Source: Brasilonema sennae CENA114 (GTDB lineage Bacteria > Cyanobacteriota > Cyanobacteriia > Cyanobacteriales > Nostocaceae). Taken from it: DNA of 64,000 bases. The DNA lies in the NCBI RefSeq assembly GCF_006968745.1, contig NZ_CP030118.1, positions 3,422,674-3,486,673 of the forward strand, given 5' to 3'. This document shows positions 57,823 through 64,000 of the stretch, in pieces (within the stretch, counting starts at the first letter, position 1; each line of letters opens with the position of its first letter). The position numbers were made by a program, and so were the translations under genes. The notes below the pieces were generated by a model, which saw nothing but the letters and a program-made list of their open reading frames with translations, ran no database searches and had not been told where the DNA came from.

Positions 57823-58524
57823 GTGTCAAAACAACATCATTTTTTATTGGTGCAAGATGTGAGTGTAGCGGGTGCGGGAATTTCTGCTATGGTTGGGAAC
57901 ATGGGTCTAGCTGGTATAGGCACAGCCGTGGGAATTTATGCCCCTCATTTGATAACTGCGGGGACGGTTGCTGGAGCTACTGCTTATGGACTCAAAAAAG
58001 GAGTGGAAAATCAAGACCCTTTGGCTGTAGGTGCAGCAGCACTTCGCTCAGCTGGCGGTGCGGGTATTTATGCAACAATCGGAAATATGGGATTAGTTGT
58101 GGTTGCAGCGGGTTTTAGTATAGGCATGGCTCATGTCGTGACTACAGGCGCAGTGGTTGGACTTGGGGTTTACGGTTTATCGAAAGTTCTGGACAAATCC
58201 GACACTCTTTACAAAATAAGACCCAGCATACAGCAAAGCATTGACAGCGCTACAGCAAACCTTAAGCAATTGGAATTACAGTACAAGCAAGCTGAAGATG
58301 AAATCCAAGCATGGCATCAAGTCGCTGTGGTAGCTTTGAAAAAAGAACGTTTGGATTTGGCTCGTGAGGCTTTGAATCGGAAGTACATTTATCAAGAAAC
58401 TGGCTTAAGTCTGAAAAATCAGATTGATCAGCTCCTCAGAGTTATTAACAGTCTGAATAATGATTTGATGGTGATCGAACGAGCGATCGCTTGGCTGCTG
58501 TGCGAAGCGCAGATCGCCCCATAG
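57823..58524 (+). CDS. Gly-rich membrane segments joined to PspA-like coiled coil
   Basis: 233 residues, GTG start. Residues 15-122 hold two copies of a Gly/Ala-rich hydrophobic unit: GAGISAMVGNMGLAGIGTAV ... GATAYGLKKG, and GAGIYATIGNMGLVVVAAGF ... GLGVYGLSKV. Residues 135-225 match the C-terminal half of PspA/IM30 (LKQLELQYKQAEDEIQAWHQ, LDLAREALNRKYIYQETGLS, LKNQIDQL). The last residues (ERAIAWLLCEAQIAP) are encoded by a GCGATCGC-bearing repeat, so the original C-terminus is lost. Either a membrane-inserting PspA relative or a decaying chimera; no ribosome-binding site is clear. Confidence 0.5.
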   Translation: MSKQHHFLLVQDVSVAGAGISAMVGNMGLAGIGTAVGIYAPHLITAGTVAGATAYGLKKGVENQDPLAVGAAALRSAGGAGIYATIGNMGLVVVAAGFSIGMAHVVTTGAVVGLGVYGLSKVLDKSDTLYKIRPSIQQSIDSATANLKQLELQYKQAEDEIQAWHQVAVVALKKERLDLAREALNRKYIYQETGLSLKNQIDQLLRVINSLNNDLMVIERAIAWLLCEAQIAP

Positions 58525-58560
58525 AAGTGCGTTTTCTGACAATCGCTTCTTTTGCTTAAG

Positions 58561-59050
58561 TTAATCGCTGCGTCCAACTAAGTTGGAAGTGACCTCAACT
58601 AATATTGCTGGATCTACTGGTTTTGAAATATGTTGTTGAAAACCTGCTGAAATTGCCTGCTGATAATCAATTTCCCCGGCATATGCCGTGAGGGCGATTG
58701 CCGGAATTTGCCCACCTTGCTCTGGTGGCAGAGTTCTCACTTGACGCATGAGTGTGTAGCCATCCATCTCTGGCATGCCAATGTCGCTGAGCAGCATCTG
58801 CTTGGCGGAAGTATTCAAACACATGGGGGAGAAAGTCCGGGTGAATGCCTTTACCCGTATCGCTGACGGTGATTTGGGCACAAGATCCAACGCGCTGCAA
58901 TCGGATGTCTACTGGTCCGCCGACATCGGTGAACTTGACTGCGTTTGAAAGCTGACCAGGAGTGCGATCGCATCAGCATTGCAATCTCGCTGTCGCCGAT
59001 AAATATGTCTTGCGGAACAGTTGCCTTCACGTCAACAAGGGGTGCAGATA
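58561..59050 (-). pseudogene. Hybrid histidine kinase remnant
   Basis: In order on the minus strand: APLVDVKATVPQDIFIGDSE (start of a HATPase region), then a gap and LSNAVKFTDVGGPVDIRLQR, SCAQITVSDTGKGIHPDFLP, HVFEYFRQAD. A frameshift with deletion joins this to a receiver domain LLSDIGMPEMDGYTLMRQVR ... LTAYAGEIDYQQAISAGFQQ, HISKPVDPAILVEV. At least two deletions have removed the ATP lid and the start of the receiver. Once a phytochrome- or PAS-type hybrid kinase. Confidence 0.85.
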
Positions 59051-59174
59051 CTTTTGATTTTGAATAGCGCTCGAACGATACTACGTGGGATAGTAGGGAT
59101 TAAATCTACCATATGTAACAGTCCTTCTTACATCTACCCAAAGGTACAGGAGTTTAAGCCAGTGGATGAGATTG

Positions 59175-60368
59175 TAAGCTAATCGGCATTTAAGTTGCAT
59201 AATAAAAAGGTAAAGTAACCTAAAAGTAACTATGCCACCACCAGCAAGGAACTTTTTAACGCCGGAACAAGTTACTCAGCTACAACAAGCTCTAAAAGAG
59301 AGTGAATTACCGCACGTTAGAGAAAGAATTTTAATTATTCTGCTCCAAAATGATGGGAGAACACAACAAGAAATTGCTAATTTTTTAGGTTGTTCGCTTA
59401 GAACAGTAGCATATTGGTGTATGCACGGAGACCCAGATAATCTAGAAACATTACATAATAAAAGAGAGTACGAGCATTACTGGAAAGCGACTCCTGAATA
59501 CATTGAACTATTATTAAAAACAGTTGATAAAGAACCATCAGATTTGGGTTACGAATTTGGAAGATGGACAGCAGAAAGATTAGCCACATATTTAAGTGAG
59601 CAAACTGGGATTGAATTAAGTAGCTCGCAAGTGAGGAGGATATTAAAGCAAAAAAAGTATAGTTATATTTGGGCTAAATATGACTTAGAAGATAAACAAA
59701 ATCCAGTAGAGAGAGCAAAGTTTAAAGAAAAACTTGTTCAATATTTATCAATAGCACGAGAACAACCAGAGCGTTTACAGGTATGGTTTTGGGATGAAAG
59801 TGGTTTTAGTTTACGTGTGATTCGACGTCAGAATTGGGGTAAGAAAGGAAAACGTAAAAATCTTCCCGGTCAACGGCGGCATGGTCGTCTTAATGTGATG
59901 GGAGCAATAAGAGAAGCAGATCGTAAGCGGGTATGTTTTTTTATTAAAAAAGGTAATGCAGATATTTTTTATGAGCAATTACAACACTTAAATGAGTTGA
60001 TCAAACAAGAGTGGGTAAACAAAGGAAACCGCTCGGAAGATTTTTCAAAGCTTGGATCTAAGATTATTTTAATCTTAGATAATGCTAGTTTTCATAAACG
60101 TAAGGAGATTCTCGCTAAAATATCTCAAGAGTTCCCTAATTTTATTTTAGAATTTTTACCGACTTACAGTCCTGATTATAACATGATTGAATTAGTCTGG
60201 CATTCATGTAAAGAATACATCGCTCATCGTTTGTTTAAGTCATTAGATGAATTGAAATCTTTACTAAATAAGTTATTAAATCAAGGTGAGTTAGTTATTA
60301 ACTGGCATCGCAAAATAAAACATAAGGGAAATAACGTCTATATTGCAGCTTGAATGCGGATTAGCTTA
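59175..60368 (+). mobile_element. Complete IS630-family insertion sequence
   Basis: 1194 bp. Inverted repeats of 29 bp, about 24/29 matching (TAAGCTAATCGGCATTTAAG at 59175; the complement TAAGCTAATCCGCATTCAAG at the right end 60368), starting with TA, the IS630 target. The transposase stop codon lies inside the right repeat. Reading frame intact, so it may be active. Different terminal repeats from the other IS630s in the window. Confidence 0.85.
59232..60353 (+). CDS. IS630-family DDE transposase
   Basis: 373 residues. N-terminal helix-turn-helix pair (RTQQEIANFLGCSLRTVAYW; a winged-helix TAERLATYLSEQTGIELSSS), then the DDE core: WFWDESGFSLRVIRRQNWG (first Asp), ILILDNASFHKRKEILAKI (second Asp) and FLPTYSPDYNMIELVWHSCK (Glu). 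Full length for the family and uninterrupted. It catalyses cut-and-paste at TA. Confidence 0.93.
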   Translation: MPPPARNFLTPEQVTQLQQALKESELPHVRERILIILLQNDGRTQQEIANFLGCSLRTVAYWCMHGDPDNLETLHNKREYEHYWKATPEYIELLLKTVDKEPSDLGYEFGRWTAERLATYLSEQTGIELSSSQVRRILKQKKYSYIWAKYDLEDKQNPVERAKFKEKLVQYLSIAREQPERLQVWFWDESGFSLRVIRRQNWGKKGKRKNLPGQRRHGRLNVMGAIREADRKRVCFFIKKGNADIFYEQLQHLNELIKQEWVNKGNRSEDFSKLGSKIILILDNASFHKRKEILAKISQEFPNFILEFLPTYSPDYNMIELVWHSCKEYIAHRLFKSLDELKSLLNKLLNQGELVINWHRKIKHKGNNVYIAA

Positions 60369-60411
60369 GAGCTTGTCCTAAGTAGCAAATAACCTAGACA
60401 AACATAGTCAT

Positions 60412-60605
60412 TCATTTACAAATATCTCCCGTATTTTTAATCAATTCATCAATGAGACCTCTTAGCTGTTCTTGCCAGTCAGGAATGGCTTTTAACTTTT
60501 CTTTAACGCCTTCGCGCACTTTAAGACAGACAGGAGACTTGTCAAACGGCTCTTCATTGAAAGGAAGCGCACCAAGTTTGTTTTTTCTTTTAAAAGTCCT
60601 TTAAA
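60412..60605 (-). pseudogene. CopG-like accessory ORF lacking a start codon
   Basis: The minus-strand frame reads KRKNKLGALPFNEEPFDKSP, VCLKVREGVKEKLKAIPDWQ, EQLRGLIDELIKNTGDICK. It is similar to small cyanobacterial ribbon-helix-helix-like proteins (LGAKPFxxKPL..SPV...LPxxV...). It is in frame from an upstream TAA (about 60606) with no ATG, GTG or TTG, so it is either truncated or uses a non-standard start. It is divergent from tnpB with only about 55 bp between. Confidence 0.45.
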
Positions 60606-60658
60606 ACTTTTAAATATTAGTATACTAATATTTATGTGGCAAACCTTGAGGTCGCTCA

Positions 60659-61857
60659 ATGCTTTTATCCATCAAGACTAAGTTGAAGCTAACAGCAGAG
60701 CAAAAAACAATAATGAGCAAACACGCAGGCATAGCGCGGTTTACTTATAACTGGGGTTTGGCGACTTGGCAGAACTTATATCAAGATGGATTCAAGCCGA
60801 ATAAATTCCTGCTCAAAAAGTTCTTTAACAACTCAGTGAAAACTCAGTTGGAATGGATCAAACACAAAGGTATTTGTCAAAAAATAACTCAATATGCTTT
60901 TGACCAACTAGGTGCTGCCTATGACCGATTCTTTAAGGGCCTGGGAGGATATCCTAGGTTTAAAAAGAAAGGTCAGAATGATTCTTTTACTATTGACGCA
61001 GCTGGAAAACCCATTCCTATAGGCGGCGTACGTGTTAAGTTACCGACCATTGGCTGGGTTAAGACTTGCGAAGGTTTGCCCCATACTACGACGACTAAGT
61101 TATCAATATCTCGGATAGCAGATGACTGGTACATTGCGTTTGCACACTGTGTCGAAACTGAGCCAAGCTCTAAGTCTGTAGATGTTGTAGGAGTGGATTT
61201 AGGCATTAAGGAACTAGCTACGCTTAGCACTGGCGTTACATTCCCTCATCCAGAAGCCTATAAGAAAAACATTCAAAAGCTGAAGCGATTGTCTAAAGCT
61301 TTGGCGCGAAAAACCAAAGGTAGTAGCAATCGTCATAAGGCAAAAATCAAACTAGCTAAGCATCATAACCGCGTTTCAAGCATTCGCAAAGACTCGCTTC
61401 ATAAAGTCACGAATTACTTATGCAAAAACCACGCGCTTGTAGTAATCGAAGACTTGCAGTAAATGGCATGATGCAAAACCATAAACTTGGGCAATCCATA
61501 GCTGACTCTGGGTTTTATGAATTCAAAAGACAGCTTGAATACAAATGCAAGAAGTTTGGAAGCAAGTTAGTTTTAGCGGATAGATGGTACCCATCATCCA
61601 AAACTTGTAGTAGATGTGGCTGTAAAAAAGAATCCTTGCTATTAAGTGAACGTGTCTACAATTGTGAGCATTGTGGACACGTAATTGATAGGGATTTAAA
61701 TGCCGCAATCAACCTGAGCCATTGCTCCACTAGGGTTTTCCGGCTTGTAAGCGCAAAGCGCACGCCAAGGGCGTTAGACGTAAGGCGTGCCGTAGGCATA
61801 CGCACAGCGTCTGGGCAGGAGTTAGCATGTGGCGTATCGCGTCTGGCTAAGACGTGA
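60659..61857 (+). pseudogene. tnpB: Frameshifted TnpB (RuvC-like nuclease)
   Basis: Two frames together make a TnpB of about 400 residues. The first (60659-61462) has the N-terminal HTH region, GVDLGIKELATLSTG (RuvC Asp) and LVVIEDL (RuvC Glu), then ends in TAA just after EDL. The second continues VNGMMQNHKLGQSIADSGFY, the zinc finger CSRCGCKK ... YNCEHCGHV, and DRDLNAAINLSHCS (third Asp). A single base loss near 61460 explains the break. The C-terminal tail 61740-61830 is encoded by an inserted palindromic repeat (SAKRTPRALDVRRAVGIRT). No tnpA is present. Confidence 0.88.
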
Positions 61858-61947
61858 ATGCTTTCTGAGGGATAACCGCTCCCATGCTCCCTATGAAGAA
61901 AGAAGCAAATGTCTAGACTTGTCTAGGGTTTCTATAGCAGTTAGTTT

Positions 61948-62658
61948 TCACTCACACGAACTAAAATTGTAAGAAGCAAACGCTTCCCAACTGATAACAT
62001 CTTCCAAGAGAGTTTGATACCCAAGTGTATTTGGATGAAGACCGTCTTTGCTCAAACGTTTGAGTCTCCAAGCTTCAGTGCGCTCCATCCATTTTTGGAA
62101 AATATCGAGATAGGGAATTTTTCTTGCGGTACAAGCAACTCGGATCGCTTCTTTGTAACGGTGCTGGTCGGCATGATTATAGTAAAAGCAATTCATAAAT
62201 GGCATTTTGGCTTGATCAACTGGTACCATGCCTACGAATAAAACCGGACATAATTGCTGTGCCTGGTCAAGTAAAAATGCAATGTGTGATTCAAAAACGG
62301 CAAAATCTGTATAGTTTCGTCCGTTGAGACGACCTAGCCGTGCAGAATCATTGACTCCTACTGAAAGAATAATCAAGTCGGGAACCTGGTTTCGCAGTTC
62401 ACCACGGTGGCGAAATTCAACTCCTAGCCTTTGTGATACTTGCTGAATGCGATCGCCCCGCACCCCCAAATTGTAAAGAACATGACCTGGGCTATCTGCT
62501 AACATCCAACATCGTCGTAGTCGTTCGACCCAGCCGCCTCCTTCTGGATCGCCAAATCCATATACTAAACTATCTCCTAACGCCACAATTTTTAGAGGCT
62601 GGCAACGTTTTGGTACAGCTGACAGATGCATTAAGGAACTTGCTTCAAATGTCTGCAT
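61948..62658 (-). CDS. SGNH/GDSL-family hydrolase
   Basis: 236 residues. Block I VALGDSLVYGFGDPEGGGWV carries the nucleophile Ser, Gly lies in the block II region, block III is LSVGVNDSARLG (Asn of the oxyanion hole), and block V is KDGLHPNTLGYQTL (Asp and His of the triad). Esterases or lipases of this type act on acyl esters. No signal peptide, so cytoplasmic. Minus strand after the CPBP gene with 66 bp between. Confidence 0.9.
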   Translation of the reverse strand: MQTFEASSLMHLSAVPKRCQPLKIVALGDSLVYGFGDPEGGGWVERLRRCWMLADSPGHVLYNLGVRGDRIQQVSQRLGVEFRHRGELRNQVPDLIILSVGVNDSARLGRLNGRNYTDFAVFESHIAFLLDQAQQLCPVLFVGMVPVDQAKMPFMNCFYYNHADQHRYKEAIRVACTARKIPYLDIFQKWMERTEAWRLKRLSKDGLHPNTLGYQTLLEDVISWEAFASYNFSSCE

Positions 62659-62724
62659 CTTTAAAATGTGTTTTTTATATTTTTATAAGATTCTATACAT
62701 TTCTATATCTATTGTGTAATTTTT

Positions 62725-63612
62725 TTATGACTCTTTTTGCGAAGAATTGATGAAGTAAGGCATAGCAGCATCTTTGCGTGGCCAGTTTTGGGAAACAAAG
62801 CGTACTAAAAGAGGTAACGAGAGAACTATAAACAGGATACCTAACCACAAGCTATGACGTAATTGTTCTAAGTTGTTCATGGTTGGGGTAGGTATTGAAA
62901 CAGTATTTAACAGGCTCATGACCACTACAAAAGAATTATTCATTGCATGACAGGCAATGGGTACGATCAGTGAGCGTGTCCGGATGTACAACAGCCCTAA
63001 AACCATTCCTACCATAGACAATCCCAGAAAATTCGCGTGCCCAATGCCGAACAATAGCGATGAACCCAACAATCCTGCTTGAATGCCCCACTTACTTGCC
63101 CAGCGCTGCAAAATAATCCCCCTAAACAGGAATTCTTCCGTAATTGGGGCGACAACCACTAACACGATCGCTTGCAGCAAATTGAACAACACTGGTGCAG
63201 TCCTTTGAGGTATTGGGGTTTTGGCAACGTCATATAGGATTCTATCTACAAGTGATGGAGCCATTAATGACAGTAGGTACAACAAGACTAAGTAGGAACC
63301 GATAGAAAATAAAATCAACAGAATAACTAAGCCTACCTTGGGCAACCACTTATGGTTATTTGGCAATCGACCAACAACGTAGTTAAGGTGAATTCCTAAG
63401 CGCTTGAAGTCTGCCAGTATCCAGAGGCAAAGTGAGCCAAACACGAAAATGTAAAGGACGAGATTCAAGACTTGAGGATTGAAATTCAACGGTTTGGTCA
63501 CTTGAATTAGCCCCAGCGCCAAACCAAGGACAAAAGATATGAGGAAAAGTCGCAGCAGCAAAGAGCGAACTTTAAGACGGAGAAATGGATTATTGATTGT
63601 TTCAGGAGTCAT
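62725..63612 (-). CDS. CPBP-family intramembrane metalloprotease
   Basis: 295 residues with about eight hydrophobic helices. The Abi/CPBP motifs are complete: APITEEFLFRGIILQRW (EExxxR), LLFGIGHANFLG (FxxxH) and VPIACHAMNNSF (HxxxN/D). Homologues cleave substrates in the membrane, including prenylated proteins in the Rce1 branch. Role unknown in cyanobacteria. First or second gene of the minus-strand group ending at the SGNH hydrolase. Confidence 0.9.
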   Translation of the reverse strand: MTPETINNPFLRLKVRSLLLRLFLISFVLGLALGLIQVTKPLNFNPQVLNLVLYIFVFGSLCLWILADFKRLGIHLNYVVGRLPNNHKWLPKVGLVILLILFSIGSYLVLLYLLSLMAPSLVDRILYDVAKTPIPQRTAPVLFNLLQAIVLVVVAPITEEFLFRGIILQRWASKWGIQAGLLGSSLLFGIGHANFLGLSMVGMVLGLLYIRTRSLIVPIACHAMNNSFVVVMSLLNTVSIPTPTMNNLEQLRHSLWLGILFIVLSLPLLVRFVSQNWPRKDAAMPYFINSSQKES

Positions 63613-63849
63613 AATTTATAGGATACTTTGCGTAAGGGTATGCAGCAGTTGCTAGTTCTGTTGGTCTTACCCATCAAGGTCTGTTGCTCCTGCCAAAAGT
63701 CCCAGTTCGCAAAAAGCTTGGAGTTTTCTAGTCTAGAACAACTGACTTCAATTCTGGATACTTGTTCTCGCAAGCTACCTGTCATTTCATTGAGATCTTG
63801 AATCGCGATAATAGGTATCTTGCAACAGACGAGATAGAATTTCTCTGGC
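63613..63849 (-). other. Region between endonuclease V and CPBP genes
   Basis: A minus-strand frame (63609-63932) overlaps the CPBP start by ATGA and contains EMTGSLREQVSRIEVSCSRL then ENSKLFANWDFWQEQQ, which looks faintly protein-like. Its upstream part overlaps the true nfi frame, and no family is recognised. It may be a short coupled ORF starting at an internal codon, or chance. Confidence 0.3.
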
Positions 63850-64000
63850 TTATTTTGAAGAGGCAAGTTTATCAGCAATGCGTGTTGTTTCTGGCAGTCG
63901 ATATTTTGTGGTACAACGCAATACATAATCAATTGCCGTAGGTAAACTAATTCTATGACCGCTAGATATATAAAGTGGTTTTACTTTTGTACGCGTCCGT
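63850..64000 (-). CDS. nfi: Endonuclease V, C-terminal end (partial)
   Basis: The gene runs off the window edge. The visible 49 residues are [69 protein letters not shown] is the diagnostic C-terminal block of endonuclease V, which nicks DNA near deaminated adenine (inosine). It includes the conserved GHRIS. Stop TAA at 63850-63852. Confidence 0.88.
   Translation of the reverse strand, partial: RTRTKVKPLYISSGHRISLPTAIDYVLRCTTKYRLPETTRIADKLASSK

Noticed and set aside
57823..58524. Gly-rich module as a bacteriocin or holin
   Set aside because: The hydrophobic units continue into a PspA-like coiled coil, and no export signal, cleavage motif or immunity gene is present.
63609..63932. 107-codon frame as a real gene over its full length
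   Set aside because: Its 5' part overlaps the endonuclease V C-terminus in another frame, which is clearly the real gene there.
1..64000. tRNA genes
   Set aside because: No T-arm GTTCGAATC-type motif with a matching acceptor stem was found on either strand.

Overview
The window comes from a filamentous, probably heterocyst-forming cyanobacterium (Nostocales type). The evidence is a phycobilisome rod-core linker (cpcG), NDH-1 subunit N, high-light-inducible chlorophyll-binding proteins (hli), an HhoA-type protease, many GCGATCGC (HIP1) octamers, 14-bp short tandem repeats and a heavy load of small palindromic repeats and insertion-sequence debris. No tRNA, rRNA or CRISPR array was found.

Layout. 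1-10.8 kb: an HhoA/Deg protease, a complete IS4-family element inserted in a palindromic repeat, and scattered small genes (a methyltransferase-HIT fusion, a VOC protein, a Lin0512-family protein, a phosphoesterase) separated by long AT-rich spacers with gene remnants. 10.8-14.6 kb: a MITE, a trans-aconitate methyltransferase pseudogene broken by an IS200/IS605-type remnant, then a flavin amine oxidase and a DHA2-type efflux pump. 14.7-19.5 kb: a 1042-residue membrane protein with seven 71-residue repeats, then four hli genes behind an HLR1 (RpaB) site; the last three sit on a 286-bp tandem repeat. 19.8-25.1 kb: a mini-IS630, a universal stress protein, and an NrtA/CmpA-class ABC transporter in permease / binding protein / ATPase order. 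25.6-29.1 kb: a RsbRD_N sensor kinase, an RNase III with a HEPN-like N-terminal domain, and cpcG.

29.9-48.9 kb is the S10-spc-alpha ribosomal protein supercluster, all on the minus strand, from rplC to prfA. It includes secY, adk, infA, rpmJ, rpoA, truA and 24 ribosomal protein genes. It is collinear with other cyanobacteria except for a 1.06-kb spacer between rpsK and rpoA. From 49.7 kb: ndhN, an ABC-2 permease, DUF3172 and AMIN-domain proteins, a CPA2 antiporter with a USP-like tail, a SGNH hydrolase, a CPBP protease and the C-terminal end of endonuclease V. These are interleaved with an inactivated IS630, a MITE, an intact IS630, a frameshifted tnpB, a chimeric PspA-like gene and a decayed hybrid histidine kinase.

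The most interesting signals are the hli amplification behind HLR1, the seven-repeat membrane protein, the apparently inactive Swt1-type HEPN domain on RNase III, the methyltransferase-HIT fusion, the Gly-rich PspA chimera, and very small repeats caught interrupting two different transposase genes. No complete new multi-gene system is claimed.
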